Source: Treponema sp. (GTDB lineage: Bacteria > Spirochaetota > Spirochaetia > Treponematales > Treponemataceae). From it: a stretch of DNA of 64,000 bases. A program made the translations under genes and the position numbers. Shown here piece after piece: positions 44,569-52,947 of the stretch (position 1 is its first letter; each line of letters opens with the position of its first letter). The notes under the pieces were generated by a model. It was given only the letters and a program-made list of their open reading frames with translations. It did no database searches and had not been told where the DNA came from. The stretch spans positions 1 through 64,000 of the forward strand of contig JAFPUF010000009.1 in NCBI GenBank assembly GCA_017395545.1. The letters run 5' to 3'.

Positions 44569-45097
44569 TTTTCATGCCTTTATCGATAAAATCAACTTTT
44601 TCAATAAAATTAACATAGACGAAAAAACAAAAAAAATCCTCCAGATGTTCTCAATTTTCTTTGGAATTATAATTGGAATGACCGTTATTCTTGTGACGAT
44701 GACGCTTCTCTCACGCACATCATGGAAAAACGGCCTTGCAATTGAAATGCAGACTGTACTTGATAAGTATGAAGAATCACAGTATACGGTAGGTAAAAAT
44801 CTTCCTGTTAATTCCAATCTCTCAACCAGCTCGGCAGTTTATTCACTCTTAAAAAAGAATGCGAAAAGCAGTGAAAAGTATTACGGAATTATCGTCCGGA
44901 TGCCTTCGATTCTGGGGCCTGTTCCGGCAGTTTTCATTTACACGGAAAAAAATAAAATATCTGAAGTAAAATTTGCCGGCTATGCTCTTGATAATGGAAA
45001 AGCTGTTGATACAATCAAGTTACAATCCATGAGCAATATCATGAATTACTGGGAAAAAATGATTCCACAAATAATCGCAAAGACTGAAGTAAATTAA
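44561..45097 (+). CDS. rnfG: RnfG-like subunit without the SGAT flavinylation motif
   Basis: 178 residues. One N-terminal membrane helix (~30-52) is followed by a periplasmic domain, as in RnfG. Position between rnfD and rnfE and the short soluble domain (YYGIIVRMPSILGPVPAVF, then EVKFAGYALDNGKAVD) support the assignment. The family's ETPGLG motif and the SGATxTS site, where FMN is attached by ApbE/Ftp, are both absent; the tail reads IKLQSMSNIMNYW. The protein therefore probably carries no covalent flavin. Without its neighbours it would be hard to identify. Confidence 0.7.
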   Translation: MPDFHAFIDKINFFNKINIDEKTKKILQMFSIFFGIIIGMTVILVTMTLLSRTSWKNGLAIEMQTVLDKYEESQYTVGKNLPVNSNLSTSSAVYSLLKKNAKSSEKYYGIIVRMPSILGPVPAVFIYTEKNKISEVKFAGYALDNGKAVDTIKLQSMSNIMNYWEKMIPQIIAKTEVN

Positions 45098-45109
45098 AGG
45101 AAAAGGAAT

Positions 45110-45745
45110 ATGAGTAATATAAAAGAATCCGAAAAAATTTATTATTATATTGCGGCAAACCTTGCTTTTCTGATACCTGTCCCGGGACGTTTTGCGTTTG
45201 CCGTCATTCTTATGATTTTATTCAACCTGCAGATGGCGCTTGTAACTCTCTTTTTCCATGCTATTCACAGAATGCAGCTTGCCAGTATGCGTAATGCAAT
45301 TCTTTCCCTCATGATTATTGCACTCGGAGTCTTTTATAAGCAGCTCCTCGCAATTTTCTGTCCTGTTGCGGCCCTTACTCTTGGCTTCTGTATTTTCCTC
45401 CCGGCCCTTGCATCGGTCATTATAGAGTTTTTCTTTCTTGATTATGAGCACGGAGTCAAAAATCATCTTGTTTCAAATATGAAAAAATCGTCTTTTATGA
45501 CGGCGTTTACACTTGTTTTCTTTCTGATCCGCGATATTTTTGGATATGGAACAATTACTTTCCCCCAGTGGAAAAAAATAGCCGTACTTCATCTGCCGTA
45601 TAATTCAGAATCTGCGGGAGCCAGTGTACTTCTTGCGACAATTCCCGGAGCTTTGTGGATGGTAGTTGCAATTCTCGCTCTTTATATTTTCGTTTCCCGA
45701 AAAATAAGGATTGCTTCTTTATCCCCGGATTCAAATAAAAAATAA
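45110..45745 (+). CDS. rnfE: RnfE-like membrane subunit
   Basis: 211 residues with about six membrane helices, matching RnfE in length and topology. In canonical RnfE, conserved half-helices hold a cysteine in LGLCPxLA and one in NCIxLGRAEAFA, which together with RnfA bind an iron-sulfur centre. Here the first place reads ANLAFLIPVPGRF and the second LPALASVIIEFFFLDYEHG, without those cysteines. Assignment rests on the DYEHG-like end of the half-helix, topology and operon position. It has its own ribosome site (AAAGGAAAAGG) 12 bases after rnfG. Confidence 0.75.
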   Translation: MSNIKESEKIYYYIAANLAFLIPVPGRFAFAVILMILFNLQMALVTLFFHAIHRMQLASMRNAILSLMIIALGVFYKQLLAIFCPVAALTLGFCIFLPALASVIIEFFFLDYEHGVKNHLVSNMKKSSFMTAFTLVFFLIRDIFGYGTITFPQWKKIAVLHLPYNSESAGASVLLATIPGALWMVVAILALYIFVSRKIRIASLSPDSNKK

Positions 45746-45756
45746 AGGACTGGAAT

Positions 45757-46329
45757 ATGAGCATTTTTTCTTGCATTGTTTATTATTTTCTTTCGGCCTC
45801 TGCTGTTCTTTACTACGGAATCGGACTTAACAAAACAATTTCTCATGCAGATTCTTTCTCAACTTCAAGCCTAACCTGTTTTAAATCACTTCTTGCTGCA
45901 GGGACAACTACAGCGGTCACATATCTTCTTGTTCACTGGCTTTTGATTCCAGTACAGCTTTCAGAACTCTTTCCTTTTATTGCAACCCTGGTTTTTGTAC
46001 TTTCTACGACGCTGACCGAAATTTTTATTGGCATTGGTGTAAGAGAATCTCCAGTCGATTTTTCGATTCCCCTGCTTTCTGTATTTCTCGGGCTTAACGA
46101 GGGCATTTCGATTGGTTTTGCGGTTCTGATTTCATGCGTGAGCATACTTTCTTTCTATTCGATGGTAATTATTTATCATTGTGTAAAAGAAAGAATTGGA
46201 TTTTACTCAAAAGAGGGGGGCATTAAAACATACTGTGTACTTCTTCTTTGTCTTTCCGTTATTATGATTGCGGCCGGGGGTTTCAATGTTTCCTGGTTCA
46301 ATCTTTATCTTGATGGAGGTGCAAAATGA
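45757..46329 (+). CDS. rnfA: RnfA-like membrane subunit
   Basis: 190 residues and about six helices, the usual RnfA size. Canonical RnfA carries GICPFLGVS in helix 1 and TTNCAVLG in helix 4, the cysteines of a membrane iron-sulfur site. Here the matching places read VLYYGIGLNKTIS and PLLSVFLGLNEGIS, keeping the glycines but not the cysteines. LGLNEG may be the counterpart of VLG and the following helix. It overlaps rnfB by 4 bases (ATGA). Confidence 0.78.
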   Translation: MSIFSCIVYYFLSASAVLYYGIGLNKTISHADSFSTSSLTCFKSLLAAGTTTAVTYLLVHWLLIPVQLSELFPFIATLVFVLSTTLTEIFIGIGVRESPVDFSIPLLSVFLGLNEGISIGFAVLISCVSILSFYSMVIIYHCVKERIGFYSKEGGIKTYCVLLLCLSVIMIAAGGFNVSWFNLYLDGGAK

Positions 46330-46886
46330 TTTTATCAATGGTTTTTCTTTTTCTGATGCTTCTTCTCATTACAGCACTTCTTTTTTATTTGTTCTGCTTT
46401 TTCCTTCCGGCTCTAAAATTAAAATACGACGGAATTTCGGCACAGCTTGCCTCCGAACTTCGTTTTGCCGATGATACGAATGACAATCTGCCTGATCCTG
46501 ATTATTCAAAAGTTGCAGTCGTAGAAAAATCAGAAGAAAATATTCCGTCAGAAAAGCGTCTTAATTATCTTGGAGAAAAAAACTGCTGGCTTTTTCATTC
46601 CGCATATACTTCAGAATATAAAAATCCTAAAATTTGCATTGGTTTCGGAGATTGTGTAAAAGTCTGCCCTCAGGAAGCTATTAAAATCATTAATAACCGT
46701 GCCGTTGTCGGACAGGACTGTAATGGCTGTGGAAAATGCATCGATTACTGTCCTGAAAAACTGATTTCTCTTGTAGATGCGGGTACTAAAAACGATGCAA
46801 AAAAATCAGAAAAAGACAGTTCAAAGGGCTTTAAATTCTGGGGAATTTGTTATAAGATAATCTCTGTGGGAATGAGGGGACAATAA
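46326..46886 (+). CDS. rnfB: Short RnfB-like ferredoxin subunit
   Basis: 186 residues, short for RnfB. One N-terminal membrane helix (1-30) and a variable linker precede a ferredoxin domain. The first motif reads N100-PKI-C104-IGFGD-C110-VKV-C114-P. Compared with the usual C-x3-C-x5-C-x3-CP of clostridial-type RnfB the first Cys is replaced by Asn. The second motif C132-NG-C-GK-C-IDY-C142-P is complete. The separate N-terminal four-Cys domain (CGxCGYPGC) of RnfB is missing; a lone Cys87 lies in that area. So one full [4Fe-4S] cluster and perhaps a [3Fe-4S] cluster are expected. It is the last Rnf gene. Confidence 0.8.
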   Translation: MILSMVFLFLMLLLITALLFYLFCFFLPALKLKYDGISAQLASELRFADDTNDNLPDPDYSKVAVVEKSEENIPSEKRLNYLGEKNCWLFHSAYTSEYKNPKICIGFGDCVKVCPQEAIKIINNRAVVGQDCNGCGKCIDYCPEKLISLVDAGTKNDAKKSEKDSSKGFKFWGICYKIISVGMRGQ

Positions 46887-46901
46887 CATTTTATTAGTCC
46901 T

Positions 46902-48902
46902 ATGAAAACTTTAAATATCTGTTTTTATGTGACAGGAACAACCTCTATTCTCTCTCAAAAGCCCGAATTTGAAAAAAAATATCAGGCCGTCTACAAAAAC
47001 ATAGCATCCTTTCTGTGTGAACAGTCCGATCGAAAGTTTTCTATTTCATTTTCAGGACAGCTTTTTTCCTGGATTTCTCGCGAGCATACAGAATTTACCC
47101 AGCTTTTATCAAAACTCATCGGTCAAAAACAAACTGAATTTTTAGGCGGTGGTTTTTACAATCCGATTTTCCCGCTGCTTTTTCCGCCTGACAGAACCGG
47201 GCAGATTGATTTAATGACTTCAGAACTCCGGCGCTGTGTCGGAAAACGTCCCCGGGGTATGACGATTTTCAACTCAATCTGGGATAACTCCCTTGTTCCC
47301 TGTTTTCAGTCCTGCGGAATGGAATATATTTTCCTTGACTCATCACTGATTCCTAAAGAACGCCAGTGTTATCTTCCGCTTCTTGTCAGTGAACAGGGAA
47401 AAAGCGTGAATGTACTTGCCGTAAGCCGTGAATTTATCCCGAATACTCTTATTGAGCCAAAGGAATATCTTCGGAATCTTTTTGATACGATAAATTACCT
47501 CACAAAAGATGATTCCTATAATTCACTCACTTCAGAAAGAATCGTCACTATAAAAATTGATGAGAATCAGTTTGCACGCCTTCACGATTCTAAATGGCTG
47601 TCAAAACTTTTTACGGCTGCAAAAGAAAACTTCTCGGACTCAATTAAAATCACGCTTCCGGCTGAATATCTTCATCGCGAAGAAACCAGAATTCCTTCTT
47701 ACATTCCGGCTGGCATTCAGAGTGATGTTGCTAAATGGGCCAAAAAACCTTACGAAGAGGTTACCGGCTCGTCTTCAGTTCAGCCTACAATTTTTGACTT
47801 TCTTCTTACCTATCCTCAGAACAAGGCTCTTTACGACAGAATGCTTTACATCTCCCTTCTCATAAATCAATGTAAGGGGGACAAAGCAAGACGAAAGATA
47901 GCAAGGGAAAAACTCTGGATAGCACAGAACGGTGAAGGGTATATCTGTGATCCTGACGGCGTTTTTGCGAATAATGCCCTCAGACAGCATGCTTACAGAA
48001 GCCTTACAGAAGCTGAAAAACTCGTCCGTGAATCACAGGGTGAAAAATTCAAGCAGAGTGTGTCCAGCTACGACTATAATGGTGACGGTTTCAATGAATA
48101 TATCTGTTCCATGAATCAGTTTAATGCCTGTATTTCTCTTCACGGCGCGCAGATTTCAGAACTTGATATAATCCGCAACACCGGAAACTATGCCGATTCC
48201 CCAAGAAGAATCAAGCAGTTTGACAAGGTTGACGACAAATATCACCGCGGGCTTTTCATCGATCATCTTTTTACATACGATGAATTCTCTGAGTATAAAA
48301 AAGGAAATCCCAGTGGCAGCGGTATCTTTTCTCAGGTTGTTTTCAAGCAGGAAGATTTTGATGCACACCGTCACGAAATCAAACTCTCAGGCTCCGGGCT
48401 TTTTTCTCCGATTCAGGCCAAAGTCACTCTTATCAAAAAATACATCGCTTATTCTGACAGCCTTACGATAAATTATATTCTAAAAAATGAGAGTCCGTTC
48501 GACATTAAAGGCGTTTTTGTTGTTGAATCTAACTATGCACAGACAGATTTTTCTTCTGTAAAGTCGAACTCTTACAAGGTAGACGCAATTTCAAATGGAG
48601 AGAAAAGCGAAATCGAAGTCAAGGATTCTCCAAAGTCTGCAAAGAAAATTACGGATCCAGTCCTTGTGACCGACACTTCAAACGATATTTCGTTTGTCTA
48701 CGATCCTAACGATCCATGTGACATTGTATGTATGCTCGTTTACTTTAAGCGGCCTTCTACCTCAAGCGACACGCCTACAATCTCCGGCAATTCTTTCACG
48801 GCTTCTCTCTGCTGGAATGTCGAACTTGGGGCCGGAAAAACCGTCGAAAAAAACATCACCTATTCACTGATAGTTCCGAAAAAGCGCGGAAAGAAAAATT
48901 AA
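46902..48902 (+). CDS. GH57-like protein with an altered active site
   Basis: 666 residues. The layout follows GH57 4-alpha-glucanotransferases: an N-terminal barrel (segments EFLGGGFYNPIFPLLFPPDR and RPRGMTIFNSIWDN), a helical part near 300-370 (DRMLYISLLINQCKG) and a C-terminal beta-domain (DUF1925/1926-like). In active GH57 enzymes the nucleophile is the Glu of GxWLxERVW; here Asn124 stands in that place. The acid region DDGEKFG reads KIDENQF, keeping one Asp. The protein is thus probably inactive as a glycosidase or has a new role. It follows rnfB by 15 bases and may belong to the same transcript. Confidence 0.75.
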   Translation: MKTLNICFYVTGTTSILSQKPEFEKKYQAVYKNIASFLCEQSDRKFSISFSGQLFSWISREHTEFTQLLSKLIGQKQTEFLGGGFYNPIFPLLFPPDRTGQIDLMTSELRRCVGKRPRGMTIFNSIWDNSLVPCFQSCGMEYIFLDSSLIPKERQCYLPLLVSEQGKSVNVLAVSREFIPNTLIEPKEYLRNLFDTINYLTKDDSYNSLTSERIVTIKIDENQFARLHDSKWLSKLFTAAKENFSDSIKITLPAEYLHREETRIPSYIPAGIQSDVAKWAKKPYEEVTGSSSVQPTIFDFLLTYPQNKALYDRMLYISLLINQCKGDKARRKIAREKLWIAQNGEGYICDPDGVFANNALRQHAYRSLTEAEKLVRESQGEKFKQSVSSYDYNGDGFNEYICSMNQFNACISLHGAQISELDIIRNTGNYADSPRRIKQFDKVDDKYHRGLFIDHLFTYDEFSEYKKGNPSGSGIFSQVVFKQEDFDAHRHEIKLSGSGLFSPIQAKVTLIKKYIAYSDSLTINYILKNESPFDIKGVFVVESNYAQTDFSSVKSNSYKVDAISNGEKSEIEVKDSPKSAKKITDPVLVTDTSNDISFVYDPNDPCDIVCMLVYFKRPSTSSDTPTISGNSFTASLCWNVELGAGKTVEKNITYSLIVPKKRGKKN

Positions 48903-48916
48903 CGGTCAAAGATTTA

Positions 48917-49465
48917 TTATTCTGCCTTAACTTCGTAAAAATGAACGATAGAGCGGCCGTAAATCCTCTTGTCTTTTAGGGAGAGTTTTCCGATTTTTTC
49001 GGGCAGAGCATCTTCTTCCGGAAAGTGAATCATTACAAGTCCGCCTTCTTTTAGAAGATTCCTGCTTTCAATCGTTTTAAGAAGATCCAGACGGTATTTA
49101 TAGGGGAAGGGCGGGTCGAGAAAAATGTAGTCGAAAGTATCTTTGCATCTTTTTACGAAAAGCTCGACAGCCATAAAGTGACAGCCGATTTTGACTCCAA
49201 GTTCTTTTTCTGTAATTGAGACATTTTCTAGAACCTGCTTTACTTTGATTTTATCTTTTTCACAGAGCTGTACTTCCTTAGAGCCCCGTGAAACAGCTTC
49301 AATAGCAATAGTTCCGCTTCCTGAGAATAAATCAAGCCATGATTTTCCGTCCAGATCGCCAAGAATTGCGAAAACCGATTCTCGCATTCTGTCCATTGCC
49401 GGTCTGATAATTCCGTCAGGGCATTTTATAACGCGTCCTTTTAATTTTCCACCTGTGATTCTCAT
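48917..49465 (-). CDS. rsmD: 16S rRNA (guanine-N2) methyltransferase RsmD
   Basis: 182 residues. It starts MRITGGKLKGRVIKCP, the near-universal RsmD N-terminus, followed by RPAMDRMRESVFAIL, the SAM motif LDLFSGSGTIAIEAVSRG and the catalytic DYIFLDPPFPYKY. RsmD methylates G966 of 16S rRNA. It is convergent with the GH57-like gene (14 bases between coding ends) and starts 8 bases after the stop of the ankyrin-repeat gene upstream. Confidence 0.94.
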   Translation of the reverse strand: MRITGGKLKGRVIKCPDGIIRPAMDRMRESVFAILGDLDGKSWLDLFSGSGTIAIEAVSRGSKEVQLCEKDKIKVKQVLENVSITEKELGVKIGCHFMAVELFVKRCKDTFDYIFLDPPFPYKYRLDLLKTIESRNLLKEGGLVMIHFPEEDALPEKIGKLSLKDKRIYGRSIVHFYEVKAE

Positions 49466-49473
49466 TTAAGTTC

Positions 49474-50907
49474 CTATGAGTTCGGATTAAGTGACCAGTA
49501 TGCGACATTATGCGGCAGTTTTTTGTTTTCTTTTGCATAGTCGAAAGCTGTTTTTCCGGTCGCCGCTTCCTGCTGATATTTAGAGGCTCCGTTTTTGAGA
49601 AGCCATTCAATTATTTCTGTATTGCTGTTGGTCTGGCAGGCCAGCATAAGCGGTGTTTTTCCTTCGTAAGGAATATTCAAAGGCACACGTTTGTCAAGAA
49701 AGGCCTGCAGAACTTCAGGTTTATTGTAGTTTGAGATACCGTAAGCGAAGGCTGCTCGCGCTTCGTCAGAATTTGCATTGTAAGATTCGAGAAGGGCAGA
49801 AACGACTCCGGCATTTTCAGAGTATCCGCTTGCGAGCGTAAGGGCTGTGAGTCCGTATTTGTTTTTTGAAGTTCGTTCTGCTCCCTTGACAAGCAGAAGT
49901 TTCGTTACATCCGGATTACTCTGGAAGCGTGCTGCATACATAAGGGCTGTCCAGCCTTCATCATCTTTTGCGTTGATTTGCGCTCCTGAATAAAGCAGAT
50001 CAAGAATGAGCGGAATATCACCTTTTTTTGCTGCCAGCATTAGTTTGGTTCGGCCTTCTGAATCACGCTTGTTTGCTTCTGTAATGAAGTGTTTAGCCGC
50101 TTCTTCAGCTGCGATTAGAGATGCGGGAATCTCAAGTTTTGAATATTTATCGTCAGCATAGTCGTAGAGATAAATGCTTTCAGGAACTACCTGCGGTGCG
50201 TTTAGTGCGCTTAAATCAACCAGCTTGTTTTTATCCGGGGCGGGGGCTGCCTCATGTTCCGGCTCTTGCGGAACTTCCGCAATCTGAAGAACTTCTGATT
50301 CTTTAGTTTCTTCAGGAGTTTCCTGTGCTATCGTGTAATTTTCTGATTCTGGTTCTTGAGGCGGTTCTTCCTCTTCGGGGGCTGTTTCCGGTTCGGGGAC
50401 TGCGGCTACCTGAGGCTCAGGTTCCTGGGCGTACATGCTCAGAAGTTCAAGTACATCCGTGCTGATTGTTTCATTTTTGCGTGCATAATCAAAGCAGTTG
50501 AGACCGTTGTTGTCTTTTGTGAGTATTCTTTTAGCTTTTTTAGAGTCTTTTCTTGCGTTAGTTATGAGGACATTTTTTATGGCATCGATATCGGTTTCGT
50601 ACTGGCAGGCGTACATAAGGGCTGTTATGCCGTCTTTTGTTTTTGAATCCGGGGAGATTTTTGCTTCATGAAGAAGAAGGTCAATGACTTCGTTTGCGCG
50701 CGAATATTTAAGCGCCGCCATTAAAAGGTTTTCTTTTTCTTTGTAGCGCGTGAAGTCTTTGAGGGAATAGTCTGTTTCGATTGCCTGACGGATTTTTTTT
50801 GGATTCTCAGTTTCGACAAGTACAAAAGCGTCTTCAACCCAGGGGAGGGAAAACGCTGAAACGAGAACAAATACCAATATGAAGGATTTTATAAAAAATT
50901 TCTTCAT
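49474..50907 (-). CDS. Exported ankyrin-repeat protein
   Basis: 477 residues. The N-terminal signal peptide (KKFFIKSFILVFVLVSAFS, no lipobox) predicts export to the periplasm or beyond. Residues ~25-160 form ankyrin repeats (DGITALMYACQYETDIDAIKNV, NNGLNCFDYARKN). A Pro/Glu-rich linker covers ~165-235 (PEPETAPEEEEPPQEPE). A second ankyrin block follows from ~280 to the end (EGRTKLMLAAKKGDIPLILDLL, DEGWTALMYAARF, YGLTALTLASGY, EGKTPLMLACQT, TGKTAFDYAKE). It is a binding scaffold with no enzyme domain. It is cotranscribed with rsmD and lies near an exported beta-propeller gene. Confidence 0.85.
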   Translation of the reverse strand: MKKFFIKSFILVFVLVSAFSLPWVEDAFVLVETENPKKIRQAIETDYSLKDFTRYKEKENLLMAALKYSRANEVIDLLLHEAKISPDSKTKDGITALMYACQYETDIDAIKNVLITNARKDSKKAKRILTKDNNGLNCFDYARKNETISTDVLELLSMYAQEPEPQVAAVPEPETAPEEEEPPQEPESENYTIAQETPEETKESEVLQIAEVPQEPEHEAAPAPDKNKLVDLSALNAPQVVPESIYLYDYADDKYSKLEIPASLIAAEEAAKHFITEANKRDSEGRTKLMLAAKKGDIPLILDLLYSGAQINAKDDEGWTALMYAARFQSNPDVTKLLLVKGAERTSKNKYGLTALTLASGYSENAGVVSALLESYNANSDEARAAFAYGISNYNKPEVLQAFLDKRVPLNIPYEGKTPLMLACQTNSNTEIIEWLLKNGASKYQQEAATGKTAFDYAKENKKLPHNVAYWSLNPNS

Positions 50908-50972
50908 TATTTCTAGTTTAACGCAAAATCTTTAATTTTTAAAGAAAAAAACGGATAAATTCTCCAAATTCT

Positions 50973-52895
50973 CTAAAATTCAAACCAGTTTCCGTCTGTC
51001 GTGAGATACCAGTCAGCAAGAGGCGTGTTCAGGTTCGGATTATACCAGCTTATTGAGCCGTCCCTGTTCAAAACAACGACTTTGCTCTGATTCTTCGCTA
51101 TTTTTATCGGCATTGAGGCGCTTCTCCTGTATAAGAAATCCCGTCTTGTAGAGATGTTGTAAGAGCGAGCCTGCGTTTTACCAATATTTGTGTAGAGTAT
51201 GTTGTTTGAGAGAAGTGCGAATGCCTCGCTGTCTTCATCTGATATTGAAAGAAGGTCCCGGGACGTTTTGCTCTGCGGCCTGTAGGCGAAAATTGATGTA
51301 GTAAGTTTTTTTGTGTTTGAGTTGACATAAATTCTGATTCCGTAGAATTCGCCAGATTTTTTCTCATGATCGTAGGTGAGGGAGTAGGCGACATTTCCTG
51401 TCAGTTTGAGAGGTACCGTCTCCTGAGTGTTTACGTTTACATATAAAAGCGGTACGTTCGGTGAAGAACCGCTTGATTTTGCTACATAGAGGTCATTTTC
51501 GTTGAAGAGAATTGCGTCCTGAATGCTTGTTCCCTTGTAAAGTTCCTTTTTTTTGAGAGAAGATATATCAAAAAGATTTACAGAAGAATTTGACTCGACA
51601 TCAATCAGTGAATTTTCGTAAAGTTTGAGGGTTTGAACGGTTCCTTCCGGAGAAAAAAGCTGTGTCGCCCTTCCGTTTGCGAGTTCCAGCAAAACTACGG
51701 ATTTCTTTGAGTCTTTTGACCAGAGAATTATGTTCTCGCCGTACGGAATGATGTTTGTGTAGCCTGAATTGTTAGCTTTTTTGTCGATGTTCGAAGAATC
51801 GTAGGAAGATTTGAAAATTGATGAAGGCGTAAGAAAGTAAAAATCTTCGCCGACTGCAGCGACATCATAGATTTTGTCGTACATTTTGTCTGTAAGTGCC
51901 ATCTGGACGTCTACCCGCTCAGACGGTGCATAGTCGAATTTGTAGAGATTCCCAAGATTTGTTCCTGCCCAGATTTCTTCTCCGGCGATTGTTGCGCATA
52001 CAATCTGCTCACCTGTTTTAAGGCCAGAGAAGGTTCTCTGTAATTCAGGTGCAATAACAGCTTTGTTTCTGTCATTTGCGATTTTATAGACTTTGAACTG
52101 TCTGTTTTCGCTTGTGATGTAAAATAAATCTTTTGACTCATTTGAACCGATGAGAACCGGATTTGCAGCGTTGAAAGATCCGATTGTATTTCCGATTGCG
52201 AGAACTACATAAATAACAGAATTTCGTACTCCGGCGCCGAAACGGCTGTTATTGAACATACAGAATTGCTGAAGGTCGTACTCGGTGCTGAAAGACTGCT
52301 TTTCTTCTCCGTTTTTGAGGTTGTAATAAGTGAGTTTTCCTTTTGGAGAATACATTATCGCAGAATTTTCGGTATCTGAAGTCTGAATGTAGTTTACGAC
52401 ACCTGTGTTTGCTTTGATTTTATTTTTGAGAATTGTTCCTGAAGATGCATTCAGAAAAAAAGCTCCGCTTACGCTTGCTGTGCCGCAGATGATGTAAGTG
52501 CCTTTTGCAGAATATGAAAGGCTTGTGAGGGAGTCGGTAAAGCGGAATGCGTATTTTCGTGTGAAGGTTTTCCAGTTCCATACAGAGACACGGTTTAGAG
52601 AGGCGCCGTCGCTTTCATAAACCGCAATTTCATTACCGTTCGGGCTTCTGGCAATCATTTTTATTGGCAAATCTGAAATCTGGTAGTGTTCGCCCATTCC
52701 GTCAGAAGTCCATTTTATTAAAAAACCGTCGTTTCCCGCTGAAAAAACTGAATCTGAATTTGAAAGTGAAGCGACATTTGAAACTTTTCCAGAGTGTGAC
52801 TGTGTTGAAATATGAGCCTGGGAAAAAAGTGAAAAATTAAAAGTGAAAAGTAAAAAAGCGAAGAGAAGAACTGTTTTTTTGTAATTTGTTTTCAT
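50973..52895 (-). CDS. Exported WD40-like beta-propeller protein
   Basis: 640 residues. A signal peptide (TVLLFAFLLFTFNFSLFSQA) without a lipobox cysteine is followed by short beta-repeats with WD40 character at the start (HSGKVSNVASLSNSDSVFSAGNDGFLIKWTSDG, VWNWKTF). Later blades are poorly conserved and Ser/Tyr-rich. The end, SWYNPNLNTPLADWYLTTDGNW, may be a conserved cap. No catalytic residues are visible, so a structural or binding role outside the cytoplasm is likely. It is followed 66 bases downstream by the ankyrin gene. Confidence 0.75.
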   Translation of the reverse strand: MKTNYKKTVLLFAFLLFTFNFSLFSQAHISTQSHSGKVSNVASLSNSDSVFSAGNDGFLIKWTSDGMGEHYQISDLPIKMIARSPNGNEIAVYESDGASLNRVSVWNWKTFTRKYAFRFTDSLTSLSYSAKGTYIICGTASVSGAFFLNASSGTILKNKIKANTGVVNYIQTSDTENSAIMYSPKGKLTYYNLKNGEEKQSFSTEYDLQQFCMFNNSRFGAGVRNSVIYVVLAIGNTIGSFNAANPVLIGSNESKDLFYITSENRQFKVYKIANDRNKAVIAPELQRTFSGLKTGEQIVCATIAGEEIWAGTNLGNLYKFDYAPSERVDVQMALTDKMYDKIYDVAAVGEDFYFLTPSSIFKSSYDSSNIDKKANNSGYTNIIPYGENIILWSKDSKKSVVLLELANGRATQLFSPEGTVQTLKLYENSLIDVESNSSVNLFDISSLKKKELYKGTSIQDAILFNENDLYVAKSSGSSPNVPLLYVNVNTQETVPLKLTGNVAYSLTYDHEKKSGEFYGIRIYVNSNTKKLTTSIFAYRPQSKTSRDLLSISDEDSEAFALLSNNILYTNIGKTQARSYNISTRRDFLYRRSASMPIKIAKNQSKVVVLNRDGSISWYNPNLNTPLADWYLTTDGNWFEF

Positions 52896-52947
52896 ACGGC
52901 ATGGATTATATCATATTTTATGTTTTTGTGGAATTTCTATTCTTTCT

